From Malaciobacter pacificus (GTDB taxonomy: Bacteria; Campylobacterota; Campylobacteria; Campylobacterales; Arcobacteraceae): a stretch of 64,000 bases of DNA. Location of the stretch: assembly GCF_004214795.1 (NCBI RefSeq), contig NZ_CP035928.1, positions 1,860,001-1,924,000 of the forward strand, written 5' to 3'. This document shows, one piece after another, positions 43,557 through 53,725 of this stretch. Under the pieces are notes generated by a model. That model saw only the letters and a program-made list of their open reading frames with translations, did not search any database and was not told the origin of the DNA. A program made the position numbers and the translations under genes. The first letter of the stretch is position 1; each line of letters begins with the position of its first letter.

Positions 43557-43847
43557 TTATTGCAATAACATTACATCAGTAATAATACACTTGCCACCAT
43601 GTCTTTTTATAAAGCTTCTAACATCTTCAATCATATTTTTAAACTTTTCATCTTCACAAACTGTAAAAATATAACTATTACTTCCAACATCAGTAACTTC
43701 ATCGGCAGTTTTTAAGCCATGACCACCACAACCTTCAATGTCCCTAATAATTGTGTAGCCAGTAATCTCTTTTTTTGCAAAAAGGTCTAATACCCTTTTT
43801 ATATAGATTGATTCTACAATTATTTCAATTTTTTTCATACCTTTCAT
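43557..43847 (-). CDS. SbtB-like PII-family signalling protein
   Basis: A 96-aa PII-like protein: an N-terminal KIEIIVESIYIKRVLDLF strand-helix, ITGYTIIRDIEGCGGHG leading into a T-loop-like segment, and a C-terminal GGKCIITDVMLL. The short length and the glycine-rich loop resemble the SbtB proteins that pair with SbtA bicarbonate transporters and bind cAMP/AMP in cyanobacteria. It lacks the T-loop Tyr of GlnB. GGGGA precedes the ATG one base after the sbtA stop, so the two are coupled. Ligands are inferred, not shown. Confidence 0.75.
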   Translation of the reverse strand: MKGMKKIEIIVESIYIKRVLDLFAKKEITGYTIIRDIEGCGGHGLKTADEVTDVGSNSYIFTVCEDEKFKNMIEDVRSFIKRHGGKCIITDVMLLQ

Positions 43848-43848
43848 A

Positions 43849-44829
43849 TTATCCCCACAAATGATTAATTAAAAAATAGTAAAGCGGTATCCCAAGTGAA
43901 ATATTAAATGGGAAAGTAATGGCTAAACTTAATGGCAAATAAATACCTGGATTAGCTTCTGGAACTGATAATCTCATAGCTGCAGGTACAGCTATATAAG
44001 AAGCACTACCACTTAATAATGCTAACAAGAAGGCATCACCTTTTGATAATTCAAAATAATAACCTAACGACATTGCTATAAGGGCATTAAAGATTGGCAT
44101 AATAATTGCAAAACCAATTAGAAAAAATCCAAGTTTCTTTAACTCATAAATTCTTTTTGCAGCAACTAATCCCATATCTAATAAAAAGAATGCTAAAAAT
44201 CCTTTAAATAATACTCCAAAAAGAGGTTCCATTGAAGTCCAACCTTTTTCTCCAGTTACAACTCCAATAAACAATGCTCCCATTAGTAAAAAAACAGATG
44301 GATTTAAAAAAGCTTCTTTAAAAATTTCTTTTAAACTTGTGTTTGAGTTATCTTTTGTATCATCTTTTTTATTTAACATTGCTGCAAAAATAAGACCTAT
44401 AACAATTGCTGGAGATTCCATTAATGTCATAGCTGCAACCATATAACCACCATATTCAACTCCAATTGTTTGAAGATATGTTATACCTGTTATAAATGTA
44501 ACTGCACTAATAGAACCGTATGTTGCAGCTAAAGCGACACTATTGTAAGAGTCTAATTTTGTTTTTAATATAAAAAAACTATAAATAGGTACTATTATAG
44601 CCATAAGTATGGCTAAACCAAGTGCTTTAAAAACGTCAAAATCTATACCACTTTTAGATAATTCATAACCACCATGTAAACCTATTGCAATTAAAAGATA
44701 TAAAGAAAAAAACTTAGGTAGGGGCTGAGGAATAGAAAGGTCTGATTTTAAAAAAACAGCTAACATCCCTAAAAAGAAAAATAAAATAGGTGGATTTAAA
44801 ATATTTTGTAAAATCAAATCAATATTCAT
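43849..44829 (-). CDS. SbtA-like sodium-dependent bicarbonate transporter
   Basis: A 326-aa polytopic protein with about ten TMs (PF05982/DUF897 family). Visible segments include PPILFFFLGMLAVFLKSDL, a sequence LYLLIAIGLHGGYEL, VTFITGITYL, ESPAIVIGLIFAAML and SGSASYIAVPAAMRL. The paired halves and the adjacent PII-like gene match SbtA-SbtB units. A GTG at 44841 would add four residues, but the ATG at 44829 has better spacing to AGAG. It probably imports bicarbonate with sodium; the specificity is inferred. Confidence 0.8.
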   Translation of the reverse strand: MNIDLILQNILNPPILFFFLGMLAVFLKSDLSIPQPLPKFFSLYLLIAIGLHGGYELSKSGIDFDVFKALGLAILMAIIVPIYSFFILKTKLDSYNSVALAATYGSISAVTFITGITYLQTIGVEYGGYMVAAMTLMESPAIVIGLIFAAMLNKKDDTKDNSNTSLKEIFKEAFLNPSVFLLMGALFIGVVTGEKGWTSMEPLFGVLFKGFLAFFLLDMGLVAAKRIYELKKLGFFLIGFAIIMPIFNALIAMSLGYYFELSKGDAFLLALLSGSASYIAVPAAMRLSVPEANPGIYLPLSLAITFPFNISLGIPLYYFLINHLWG

Positions 44830-44916
44830 AATATTTATCACTCTTGTTTAAAAATTTGAAGATTGTACCTAATTTTTGATAAACAGCCCATTAGGCTATA
44901 CATATTGACTATAAAT

Positions 44917-45765
44917 CTACTTCAATTCATGTTTTAATTCTTCTAGTTTTGCTATTCTATCTTCTGTTGTAGGATGAGTTCTAAATAATCCGCTTAAGTT
45001 TGATTTTAATCCCGAAAAAGGATTTACAATAAACATATGAGCAGTCTGCTCTGTTGCATTATGAATTTGTCTTCCACTTTTTGCATATCTGTCAAGTTTT
45101 GCTAAAGCAGATTGTAAGCCTGAAGGATTACCAGTCATCCTAGCTGCACCTTCATCTGCCATAAATTCTCTATTTCTACTCACTGTCATTTGTATTATTG
45201 ATGCAGCAAGCGGTAAAATAATAGCCATAATAATCATAATTATTGGATTTGAACTCTGTCTATTATTTCCAAACATTGCACCAAATTGCATCATATTTGC
45301 AATCATTGCAATAGCTCCTGCAAAAACTGCAGCAATTGTTCCTATTAATATATCATAATGTTTAATGTGTGATAACTCATGAGCAATTACACCTTCAAGC
45401 TCTTCTTCATTTAACATTTCATATAAACCCATTGTAACAGCAACAGCAGCATTTTCATGATTTCTTCCCGTAGCAAAAGCATTTGGTGTATGATCAGGAA
45501 TTAAATAAACTTTAGGCATAGGTAAGCCTGCTTTTAGTGTCAACTTTTCAGTAATTTTATATACAGGATGTCTTCTATCTTCAATTGGTGTAGCATTATA
45601 GTGTTTTAAAACTTGTTTATCTGAATAGTAATATGCATAAAAATTCATGCCTGCAGCAATTAAAAATGCAATTAACATACCACTTGTTCCTGCAAAAGAG
45701 TAACCCACAAAAACAAATAATACAGTTAAAGTTGCTAATAAAAATACAGTTTTAACTTGCTCCAT
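44917..45765 (-). CDS. htpX: Membrane metalloprotease HtpX
   Basis: A 282-aa M48 protease in membrane quality control. Two N-terminal TMs ([36 protein letters not shown]), the zinc site [10 protein letters not shown] (near residues 133-142), two more hydrophobic segments ([31 protein letters not shown]), then the third ligand [21 protein letters not shown] ends the domain. GGAGAT precedes the ATG. It is divergent from sixA with a 142-bp gap that holds no gene. Confidence 0.95.
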   Translation of the reverse strand: MEQVKTVFLLATLTVLFVFVGYSFAGTSGMLIAFLIAAGMNFYAYYYSDKQVLKHYNATPIEDRRHPVYKITEKLTLKAGLPMPKVYLIPDHTPNAFATGRNHENAAVAVTMGLYEMLNEEELEGVIAHELSHIKHYDILIGTIAAVFAGAIAMIANMMQFGAMFGNNRQSSNPIIMIIMAIILPLAASIIQMTVSRNREFMADEGAARMTGNPSGLQSALAKLDRYAKSGRQIHNATEQTAHMFIVNPFSGLKSNLSGLFRTHPTTEDRIAKLEELKHELK

Positions 45766-45907
45766 ATTAAATCTCCTAATTGTTTTTAATATATTATCAA
45801 AATATGAGTCAAAAGTTTAATTAAAAAATCTGTTATTAAAAATATTTTATTTAAAAAAAAGCAAAATTAATTTAAAATCTAAGTACTAAATTAAGAAGAG
45901 AAGATTA

Positions 45908-46390
45908 ATGAAAAAGCTTTATATAGTAAGACATACCCAAAAAGAAGATATCAATAGTAATACTGACGATTATGATAGAGAGTTAAGTAAAGAAGGAATA
46001 GAAAGTGCAAATGCAATTGCACAATTAATTGCAAATAAAAATGAAAAAATTGATTTAATTGTTGCAAGTCCAGCTATTAGAACAAGAACAACTGCTGAAA
46101 TAATTGCTAAAGAGATAAATTATAGAAAAGCTGTAATGTATAATGAAGTTTTATATATGGCATTTGTAAATGAGTTATTAGAAACTATTACATACACATT
46201 TGATACAGTAAATACAATGGTTTTAGTTGGGCATAACCCTTCATTAACAGCATTAGCTGTAACTTTAGTAGGATTTAAAGAAAAGTTTGAAATGGGTGCT
46301 ATTATGGAAATAGTATTTGATTGTGATACTTGGATTGAGGTATCTAAAGAGAATGCTAAATTAATATCTTATGAAATTGCAAAAGTTTAG
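45908..46390 (+). CDS. sixA: Phosphohistidine phosphatase SixA family
   Basis: A 160-aa histidine phosphatase. LYIVRHTQKED has the catalytic RH, DRELSKEGIESANAIA, ASPAIRTRTTAEII the second Arg and VLVGHNPSLTALAV the second His. In E. coli SixA removes phosphate from histidines of ArcB or the nitrogen PTS; its partner here is unknown. AAGAGAAG precedes the ATG. It is convergent with mnmE 8 bp away, and an imperfect hairpin (46385-46412) covers its stop. Confidence 0.85.
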   Translation: MKKLYIVRHTQKEDINSNTDDYDRELSKEGIESANAIAQLIANKNEKIDLIVASPAIRTRTTAEIIAKEINYRKAVMYNEVLYMAFVNELLETITYTFDTVNTMVLVGHNPSLTALAVTLVGFKEKFEMGAIMEIVFDCDTWIEVSKENAKLISYEIAKV

Positions 46391-46398
46391 GAAGTAAA

Positions 46399-47766
46399 TT
46401 ACTTTCCTAAACAAAATTCCCCAAACATTACATCTAACATTTCATCATTTTCATATGGTCTTGTTATTGTTGAAATATTCTCTAATGCTTCAGTAATATA
46501 GTGTGCAAAAAACTCTAACTCTCCACCTTGAAGAGGCATAACTGATTGTTTAATATTATGAAGAGTATCTTCAACTGAGTAAACTTGTCTTTTAGAGATT
46601 AAAGTCATTTCATCACTATGAGTATTATTGTCTAATATTGATTCTATTTGTTTTACTAAGGGATTAATATCCTCTTTTGTTGATATTTCTATAAAATCCT
46701 CAATTAAAGATTTATCAAATTTATTTTCTAAATCTGATTTATTTAATACTTTTATTATCTCTTTATGAGAATTTTCTTCTAGTAGATTTATAATTTTTTC
46801 ATCTTCACTATCACAAATTTTACTATTATCAAATAGTGAAATTACAATATCTGCTTCATTTATAGCTTCAATTGATTTTTCAATTCCGATTTTTTCAATA
46901 ACATCATCTGCATTTCTAATTCCTGCAGTGTCAACTATTTTGATAATATGAGTTCCTATTTTTACTGATTCCTCAATAGTATCTCTAGTAGTTCCTGCAA
47001 TATCTGAAATAATAGCTCTATCATAGTTTAGAAGTTTATTAAGTAGCGAAGACTTACCAACATTTGGTTTTCCAACAATTGCAACTTTAAAGCCTTCAAT
47101 CATTCCTTCTCTTCTTTTACTAGCTTCTAGTGTATTTTCTAATTTAACTATTATTTTATCCATCTTATTTTGGATTTGCTCATAAATATCATCAGGTAAG
47201 TCTTCTTCAGCATAATCAATTGAAACTTCAGTATATGCAAGCATAAATAGTAAGTCTTCTCTAATATCATTTACAAAGTTAGTAAGTTCACCTTTTAATT
47301 GTCTTGCTAATAATTTAACAGCATCTTCACTTCTAGCTTCAATAATTTTTGAAATTGCTTCAGCTTTTGATAAGTCTATTTTATTATTAAAAAATGCTCT
47401 TTTTGAAAATTCACCTGGATTTGCTAATCTTGCACCATGTTTTATAACTTCATTTACTACTATGTTTGCAATAGCAACACCACCATGACATTGAAACTCT
47501 ACAACATCTTCACCAGTAAATGAAAATGGTGCTTTAAAATATAAGATTAAGGCTTCATCTATTACTTCATTTTCTTTATCATACAAAGCACTTAATGTGG
47601 CAAGTCTTGGTTGAAATTTTTCTTTTTTTGTAATTTTGTAAGCTATATCAAGAGCATTTGCTCCTGACAATCTAATAATTGATATTGAACCAATCCCATT
47701 AGCTGTTGCAATTGCAACTATTGTACTATCATCAAACAATTTATACTTCTTTAGATCTGTACTCAT
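46399..47766 (-). CDS. mnmE: tRNA modification GTPase MnmE
   Basis: A 455-aa GTPase that with MnmG modifies the wobble uridine of tRNAs. The N-terminal THF-binding domain begins TIVAIATANGIGSISIIRLSG; FSFTGEDVVEFQCHGG follows. The G domain holds GKPNVGKSSLLN, DIAGTTRDTIEE and DTAGIR; the last four residues CLGK form the active-site Cys motif. It overlaps jag by 26 bp. Confidence 0.96.
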   Translation of the reverse strand: MSTDLKKYKLFDDSTIVAIATANGIGSISIIRLSGANALDIAYKITKKEKFQPRLATLSALYDKENEVIDEALILYFKAPFSFTGEDVVEFQCHGGVAIANIVVNEVIKHGARLANPGEFSKRAFFNNKIDLSKAEAISKIIEARSEDAVKLLARQLKGELTNFVNDIREDLLFMLAYTEVSIDYAEEDLPDDIYEQIQNKMDKIIVKLENTLEASKRREGMIEGFKVAIVGKPNVGKSSLLNKLLNYDRAIISDIAGTTRDTIEESVKIGTHIIKIVDTAGIRNADDVIEKIGIEKSIEAINEADIVISLFDNSKICDSEDEKIINLLEENSHKEIIKVLNKSDLENKFDKSLIEDFIEISTKEDINPLVKQIESILDNNTHSDEMTLISKRQVYSVEDTLHNIKQSVMPLQGGELEFFAHYITEALENISTITRPYENDEMLDVMFGEFCLGK

Positions 47767-48607
47767 TTACAAGTACATATTTATCGCCTCTAACATTTGT
47801 TTTAACTGCAACATATTTATCAGGGAATTCATCTCTTAATCTCTTAAGAGCGATATGAACTAAAATACCATCAAGTGGTTTTGTTTTAAATGTGCCTTTT
47901 TCTTTAATAACTTCAATAACAGGTTCTAAATAGTTATGAATTGCATCTTCTTGGTTTTTTAAAAACTCTGCTACTTCAAGTCTTAACATTAGGCCATATT
48001 TTTCATTTATCCAATTAAATAAAATATAAGATAAAGCTTTATATCTATAACCTTCTTTACCAATTAACAGTGCACTATCACTTCCTGTAAATTCTATATA
48101 TACAGTTTCATCGTCATAAAACTCAACTTTAATATCATCAATTCCATAACAAGCATCTGCAAATAAAGTGTTAATACCCTCTTTTATCTCTTTTAAGATA
48201 ATATCTTTATCTTTTTTTACTACAATTTTTGAGATTTCACTTTGAGATTTTTCTTCATTATAAAAATTATCAAATATTCTATCTTTTGATTTAATTTTTG
48301 GTGTTTCAAAACTTTTGATTTCTTCTTCTATATTTTTTGTTTGATTATTAGATGTTTCAATTCTTTGAGAAACATCTTCTATGTGTATATCTTTTTTTTC
48401 AAAAGTTTTTGATTTTAAATTCTCTTTATAAACCTTGCAGTCATCTTTATAACAAACTTGAATAATTGCACTTTTTTTACCAAAACCAAGAAAGCCTTTA
48501 CTTGGTTGTTGTATTATCTCAATTTCTAAATCAGTAATCGAGCAAGTAAACTCTTTAGTTGCTAACTCATATACTGATTCTAGACAATCTGCTTCAAACT
48601 TTTTCAT
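47741..48607 (-). CDS. jag: Jag/KhpB RNA-binding protein
   Basis: A 288-aa protein with an N-terminal Jag_N domain (KFEADCLESVYELATKEF, PSKGFLGFGKKSAIIQV), a charged linker (about 65-150) and a KH-type domain (IGKEGYRYKALSYILFNWINEK). The R3H part at the end is reduced (ALKRLRDEFPDKYVAVKTN). It binds RNA; in Gram-positives it influences division and elongation. It follows yidC by 9 bp, the usual place of jag. Confidence 0.88.
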   Translation of the reverse strand: MKKFEADCLESVYELATKEFTCSITDLEIEIIQQPSKGFLGFGKKSAIIQVCYKDDCKVYKENLKSKTFEKKDIHIEDVSQRIETSNNQTKNIEEEIKSFETPKIKSKDRIFDNFYNEEKSQSEISKIVVKKDKDIILKEIKEGINTLFADACYGIDDIKVEFYDDETVYIEFTGSDSALLIGKEGYRYKALSYILFNWINEKYGLMLRLEVAEFLKNQEDAIHNYLEPVIEVIKEKGTFKTKPLDGILVHIALKRLRDEFPDKYVAVKTNVRGDKYVLVNEYRSKEV

Positions 48608-48616
48608 TTTGGTTTC

Positions 48617-50227
48617 CTATTTTTTTAAAACTCTTTGTTTTTCAAAGATTTTATTAATATAGTACTGTTGAGCAATTGTAAATAAGTTATTTACAAACCA
48701 GTATAACGTTAATCCTGCTGGGAACCATAAGAAGAAGAATGTAAAGATTATTGGTAACATTTGGAAAATCTTCTTTTGCATTTCATCTTGCATTGTGTTT
48801 GGTGTAATTTTTTGTTGGATAAACATTGTAACACCCATTAAAACTGGTAATACAAAATATGGATCCATCTCTGCTAAATCTTGTACCCATAAAATCCACT
48901 CAGCACCTTTTAATTCAATTGCATTTAATAAAACTCTATAAATAGCAAAGAATACTGGAATTTGTAAAATTAATGGTAAACAACCACCCATAGGATTAGC
49001 ACCATGTTTCTTATATAATTCCATCATATGCATAGATTGTTTTTGTTTATCATCTTTATATTTAGTTTGGATCTCTTTCATTTTTGGAGCTAGTTCTTTT
49101 AGCTTATTCATAGAAACCATACCTTTATATGATAAAGGATATAACACTAATTTAACTAAAATTGTTAGAATTACAATTGTCCATCCCCAGTTTCCAACAT
49201 ATCCTTGAATAAACTGTAATAATAAGAACATAGGCTTAGCAATAAAAGTAAACCAACCATATTCGATTACATCAGTTAATTGTGGATTTAAAGCCTCTAA
49301 GTCTTTGAAGTTTTTAGGTCCCATATATCCAGAAAATGCAATTCCATTTCCTCCATGAATAAATGCTTGTGGGTTACCTTCATTATCAGGCATTAATGAT
49401 AGTGCTAATGATTTTTCAAAATTATAAACAACTGTTGCATAATATCTATCAAAATTAGATACAAACTTAATTCCAACATAATTTTTAGTATTATCTAAAT
49501 CACCATCTTCTGTTAACTCCATAGTTCCATCATTTAATTTTAAATATAAACCATGGTCTGCATACATATCTGCTAACACATTTGGTCTAAAACCATTTGT
49601 GATAAAGAATTTCTTGTCATTAGTACTATTTACTTCAAGATCATAATGACCATTAGGATAAATAGTAAATGTTTTAGTAAGAACTGTTTCACCTAAGTTT
49701 TGAGTAAGAACTAATGTTTGCTTATTTTGTGTTGCATCAACACTTGATGATGTTGTAGAAGATGCAATTTCAAATGCTTTTTTGTTTATATTTGTATCTG
49801 CAAATCTAACCTCTAAAGGTCTTAATTGGTTAGCTTCGAAAAGTTTAATTTGATTACCTTGCTCATCTTTATACTTTTCTTCTAATAGTGTCACTTGAGC
49901 AACTCTACCTAAAGTATCTATTTCAATAATATTTCTTTTTGTTTTAATAACTGTTAATATTTCTGAAGATGCAATTGCTTTAGATGATAATGCTTGAACT
50001 GATTTTGACATATCTACAGGATTTCCTGTAGGATCAGTTTGTACCATACCTTCAACTACATCAGGTGTTGCTTTTTGAGTTTGTTCAGTTTTAGCTTGTG
50101 CTGCTTTAGCTTCTTGTTGAGGCTTTAATACTAAAAACTCATATGCTATAAAAAATACAAAAACAACTAATGTCATAATTAACATTCGTTTTTGCATACC
50201 ATTATTTTGATTAAGGTTGTTGTTCAT
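48617..50227 (-). CDS. yidC: Membrane protein insertase YidC
   Basis: A 536-aa insertase of Gram-negative type. An N-terminal TM (RMLIMTLVVFVFFIAYEFLV) precedes a large periplasmic beta domain (about 50-325) and the conserved 60-kDa core with five TMs ([23 protein letters not shown] includes the membrane Arg/Lys region; GGCLPLILQIPVFFAIYRVL; QMLPIIFTFFFLWFPAGLTLYW). It inserts proteins into the inner membrane with or without SecYEG. It overlaps yidD by 17 bp. Confidence 0.96.
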   Translation of the reverse strand: MNNNLNQNNGMQKRMLIMTLVVFVFFIAYEFLVLKPQQEAKAAQAKTEQTQKATPDVVEGMVQTDPTGNPVDMSKSVQALSSKAIASSEILTVIKTKRNIIEIDTLGRVAQVTLLEEKYKDEQGNQIKLFEANQLRPLEVRFADTNINKKAFEIASSTTSSSVDATQNKQTLVLTQNLGETVLTKTFTIYPNGHYDLEVNSTNDKKFFITNGFRPNVLADMYADHGLYLKLNDGTMELTEDGDLDNTKNYVGIKFVSNFDRYYATVVYNFEKSLALSLMPDNEGNPQAFIHGGNGIAFSGYMGPKNFKDLEALNPQLTDVIEYGWFTFIAKPMFLLLQFIQGYVGNWGWTIVILTILVKLVLYPLSYKGMVSMNKLKELAPKMKEIQTKYKDDKQKQSMHMMELYKKHGANPMGGCLPLILQIPVFFAIYRVLLNAIELKGAEWILWVQDLAEMDPYFVLPVLMGVTMFIQQKITPNTMQDEMQKKIFQMLPIIFTFFFLWFPAGLTLYWFVNNLFTIAQQYYINKIFEKQRVLKK

Positions 50228-50552
50228 TATTCTTTTTCCACTCCCGATTTTTTACTACTAAATACTTACCATTTTCTAATGGAATATACCAATATTTTAT
50301 TTTGATTTTTTCAAAATTTATATCTGGATTTTTTTTCAACTTTATAATTGGATAGTCAAAGCCACCATCAAAAAGTTGATTACATTTTAATACGCGTGTA
50401 ATTGTAAAATAAATAGCCTTAAAAAAAGTATTATTATCTAGTTGCCATAGGGCATATTGAGAACAAGTTGGGTAATATCTACATGATCCAAAAGATATTA
50501 TACTTAGGTATTTTTGATAAAATCTAACTAAATATTTAAATAAGCTTTTCAT
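50211..50552 (-). CDS. yidD: Membrane protein insertion efficiency factor YidD
   Basis: A 113-aa protein. The conserved core is LVRFYQKYLSIISFGSCRYYPTCSQYA and LWQLDNNTFFKAIYFTITRVLKCNQLFDGGFDYP, with the three family Cys residues. It lies at the inner membrane and helps YidC. The C-terminal 30 residues are longer than in many YidD proteins. Its ATG follows the rnpA stop directly (TAAATG). Confidence 0.93.
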   Translation of the reverse strand: MKSLFKYLVRFYQKYLSIISFGSCRYYPTCSQYALWQLDNNTFFKAIYFTITRVLKCNQLFDGGFDYPIIKLKKNPDINFEKIKIKYWYIPLENGKYLVVKNREWKKNNEQQP

Positions 50553-50888
50553 TTATTTTAAAAGTTCTAATCTTTTTAGTGCAAAATCAAAATCTTTTTT
50601 TAATTTTTTAAAGTCATTATCATTGATTTCATTTTTCGCTACAAAAATATAGTTGCCAGGTATTATTTTATTTTCATAAGTATTAAATAAAGCTCTCATA
50701 CGTCTTCTAGCTTTATTTCTCTTAACTGCATTTCCTATTTTTTTTGAAGTAACAAATCCAGCTTTAATTGTATTTTGAGAATTAAAAAAAGCGACAAATG
50801 AGCTAGTATGCCATTTTTTGCCGCTTTTATATAACTTGTTAAAGTCTTTTGAAGAATTAAGTCTGTGATTTTTGCTTAAACAGCTAAT
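50553..50888 (-). CDS. rnpA: Ribonuclease P protein component RnpA, non-canonical start
   Basis: An open frame of 111 codons carries the RnpA fold: [47 protein letters not shown] (RNR motif), then MRALF and [13 protein letters not shown]. No ATG, GTG or TTG lies in frame between the upstream TAG and this core; the first ATG is inside the RNR region. The most plausible start is the ATT at 50886-50888, which overlaps the end of rpmH, giving (M)SCLSKNHRL. The ribosome site is poor, so coupling to rpmH translation is likely. The exact start is uncertain; the gene itself is not. Confidence 0.88.
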   Translation of the reverse strand: MSCLSKNHRLNSSKDFNKLYKSGKKWHTSSFVAFFNSQNTIKAGFVTSKKIGNAVKRNKARRRMRALFNTYENKIIPGNYIFVAKNEINDNDFKKLKKDFDFALKRLELLK

Positions 50889-51010
50889 CTTTTTCTACCT
50901 TTTGCTCTTCTTGCTTTAATAACTCTTCTACCATTTTTAGTAGACATTCTAACTCTAAATCCGTGAGTTCTTTTTCTCGGAGTGTTATGTGGTTGATATG
51001 TTCTTTTCAT
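50876..51010 (-). CDS. rpmH: 50S ribosomal protein L34
   Basis: A 44-aa ribosomal protein of standard size: [30 protein letters not shown], then [19 protein letters not shown] precedes the ATG. It starts the rpmH-rnpA-yidD-yidC-jag-mnmE series and overlaps the probable rnpA start by 13 bp. TATAAT at 51047-51052 (minus strand) may be its promoter, with a weak -35. Confidence 0.97.
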   Translation of the reverse strand: MKRTYQPHNTPRKRTHGFRVRMSTKNGRRVIKARRAKGRKRLAV

Positions 51011-51114
51011 CTTAGTATTTCCTCTATTTCACTAATTAAGTCGTGGATTATAATTAATTGTAGCTTAATATTTCTTTATATTTTAAATAAATACTATAAA
51101 ATATGGTATTAATT

Positions 51115-53694
51115 TTAAGAAATATTAACTATTACCTCATCGTTTACTACATTAAACTCAACTTTACTACCCTCCCCTATTTTATCTTCTAAGATTAAAT
51201 CTGCCAACTTATCTTCAACAATTTCATATATAGCTCTTTTAAGAGGTCTTGCACCATATACAGGGTCAAATCCTATTTTTGCAATATACTCTTTTGCACT
51301 ATTAGTTAAATTAATTTCAATATCTTTTGAAGCAACTTTTTTCTTGATACTTCCAAAAAGAATATTTACAATATTTGTAATAGCTTCAAGTCCTAATTGT
51401 TCAAAAATTACAATATCATCAAGTCTATTTAAAAACTCAGGTCTAAAGTAAGCTTTTAAATCATCCATTACAGCTTTTCTTCTCTCATCTTTATCTGATA
51501 TCTCAATAATTTTTGCACTTCCAAGATTTGAAGTTAAGATTATAATAGTGTTTTTAAAATCAACTGTCACACCTTTGTTATCTGTTAATCTTCCATCATC
51601 TAATACTTGTAACAAAATATTAAATACATCAGGATGTGCTTTTTCAATCTCATCAAATAAGATTACACTATATGGTTTTCTTCTAACTGCTTCAGTTAAT
51701 TGACCACCCTCTTCATATCCAACATATCCAGGGGCTGCACCAATTAATCTACTTACTGCATGTTTCTCCATATATTCACTCATATCAAATCTAATTAAAG
51801 CTTTCTCATCATCAAATAAAAATCTTGCAAGTGTTTTAGCACTTTCTGTTTTACCAACACCTGTTGGTCCTAAGAACATAAATGAACCTACTGGTCTTGA
51901 ATCATCAGATAATCCTGCTTTATTTCTTTTTATCGCTCTTGAGATTGCTTTTAATGCTTCATCTTGTCCTACAACATCTTCTTTTAGAACTTGCTCAACT
52001 CTAAGAACTTTTTGTTTTTCAGAATCCATCATTTTATTAACAGGAATTCCAGTCCATCTAGAAACAATACTTGCGATTGCTTCTTCATCAACACTATTTC
52101 TTAAAAGTGTTCCTTCACTTTGCATTTGATTCCATTTTTCTTGGTTCTCTTTTATCTTTTGCTCTAATGCAGGAATTTCACCATATTCAATAGATGCTGC
52201 TTGCTCAAAGTTAGACTCTCTTTTTGCTCTCTCAGCTTTCCCTTTAAGTTCATCAATTTTTGCTTTTAATGAACTTTCCGCATTAAAAGTCTCTTTTTCA
52301 TTTTGAAACCTAGCTTCTAGATTTTGTTTTTCTTCATTTTTATTTGCTAACTCCTTTTCAATCTCTTCTAACCTATCACTATTCTTTTTAGATTTTTCCA
52401 TCTTTAATGCTTCTTTTTCTACATTAAGTGTTTGGATTTCTCTTTTTATAGTAGAAAGCGCAATTGGCTCAGATTCTATTTGCATTTTTAACTCTGCTGC
52501 TGCTTCATCAATAAGGTCAATTGCTTTATCTGGTAAAAATCTATCTGTAATATATCTATCAGATAATTTAGCTGCACTAACTAATGCACTATCATTTATC
52601 GTTACATTATGGTGTGTTTCAAGTCTCTCTTTTATACCTCTTAATATTTGTAAAGCTTCATTTACACTTGGCTCATCTACATTAACTGGTTGAAACCTTC
52701 TTTGCATAGCTGCATCTTTTTCAAAATACTTTCTATACTCTTTTAATGTTGTTGCTCCAATAGTGTGTAACTCACCTCTAGCTAATGATGGTTTTAAAAT
52801 ATTTGCTGCATCCATACTTCCTTCACTAGCTCCTGCTCCAATAATAGTGTGGATTTCATCAATGAAAAGAATTATATTTCCAGCTTTTTTTACTTCATCA
52901 ATAACTGCTTTTAATCTATCTTCAAATTCACCTCTATATTTAGCACCTGCTATTAGTGCACTCATATCTAAACTTACTACTTTTTTATTTTGTAAACTTA
53001 GTGGTACATCTTTATTTACTATTCTTTGAGCTAGACCTTCTGCAATTGCAGTTTTACCAGTACCAGGTTCTCCTAGTAAGATTGGATTGTTTTTTGTTTT
53101 TCTAATAAGAATTTGCATCATTCTTTGAATTTGCTCATCTCTACCAATAACTGGATCAAGTTCCCCATCAATTGCTCTTTTATTTAAATCAATTCCATAC
53201 TTACTTAAAGCTTCTAAATTATCATCAGAACTTTTAGAATCTATAGTTTGCCCTGCTCTCATAGCTTCAAGATTTTTCTTTGCTTCACTTAAATCTATAT
53301 ACTTACCTAAAACATCTTTTAGTACTTGATTTGAAAGATTTGCCATTAGCCATGTATCAATAGCTATAAACTTATCTCCCTTACTTGTCATAAGTCCTTC
53401 AGCCCCTTGAATAGTTGCTAAGAAATTTCGAGATAACTTAATATTCTCTTTTGTTACACTTGAAACTTGAGGAAGTTTGTTTGCGTATGATTTTGCTTCT
53501 AGTTCAATTGCAGCTTTATCAACATTCATTTTATTTAATAATTGATTTAATACTGAATTTGTGTTTGTTAATAATGCCCATAAAAAGTGAATTACATCTA
53601 CTTCTTGATTTTTATTATGCAATGCAAGTGAAACTGATGAATCAATTACCTCATGCATTTGGTTTGTTAATTTGTCAAAAATATTATTACTCAT
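51115..53694 (-). CDS. clpB: ATP-dependent disaggregase ClpB
   Basis: An 859-aa AAA+ chaperone that pulls proteins from aggregates with DnaK. The N-terminal Clp domain (about 1-140), first ATPase (GEPGTGKT, residues about 203-210; [13 protein letters not shown]), a long coiled-coil middle domain (about 400-525) with many Lys/Glu, and second ATPase (GPTGVGKT, about 600-607; [23 protein letters not shown]) are intact. The M-domain separates it from ClpA/ClpC. Its start is preceded by a CIRCE element and a sigma70 promoter, so heat-shock control by HrcA is likely. Confidence 0.97.
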   Translation of the reverse strand: MSNNIFDKLTNQMHEVIDSSVSLALHNKNQEVDVIHFLWALLTNTNSVLNQLLNKMNVDKAAIELEAKSYANKLPQVSSVTKENIKLSRNFLATIQGAEGLMTSKGDKFIAIDTWLMANLSNQVLKDVLGKYIDLSEAKKNLEAMRAGQTIDSKSSDDNLEALSKYGIDLNKRAIDGELDPVIGRDEQIQRMMQILIRKTKNNPILLGEPGTGKTAIAEGLAQRIVNKDVPLSLQNKKVVSLDMSALIAGAKYRGEFEDRLKAVIDEVKKAGNIILFIDEIHTIIGAGASEGSMDAANILKPSLARGELHTIGATTLKEYRKYFEKDAAMQRRFQPVNVDEPSVNEALQILRGIKERLETHHNVTINDSALVSAAKLSDRYITDRFLPDKAIDLIDEAAAELKMQIESEPIALSTIKREIQTLNVEKEALKMEKSKKNSDRLEEIEKELANKNEEKQNLEARFQNEKETFNAESSLKAKIDELKGKAERAKRESNFEQAASIEYGEIPALEQKIKENQEKWNQMQSEGTLLRNSVDEEAIASIVSRWTGIPVNKMMDSEKQKVLRVEQVLKEDVVGQDEALKAISRAIKRNKAGLSDDSRPVGSFMFLGPTGVGKTESAKTLARFLFDDEKALIRFDMSEYMEKHAVSRLIGAAPGYVGYEEGGQLTEAVRRKPYSVILFDEIEKAHPDVFNILLQVLDDGRLTDNKGVTVDFKNTIIILTSNLGSAKIIEISDKDERRKAVMDDLKAYFRPEFLNRLDDIVIFEQLGLEAITNIVNILFGSIKKKVASKDIEINLTNSAKEYIAKIGFDPVYGARPLKRAIYEIVEDKLADLILEDKIGEGSKVEFNVVNDEVIVNIS

Positions 53695-53721
53695 TTAGCA
53701 CTCCTATACTTTAATTGCTAA
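53695..53721 (-). promoter_or_regulatory. CIRCE operator (HrcA site) at the clpB start
   Basis: On the plus strand TTAGCACTC, nine bases, AATTGCTAA. The consensus is TTAGCACTC-N9-GAGTGCTAA, so one half matches 9/9 and the other 7/9. It touches the clpB ATG, includes the AGGAG ribosome site and covers the predicted transcription start. Confidence 0.85.
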
Positions 53722-53725
53722 TAAT

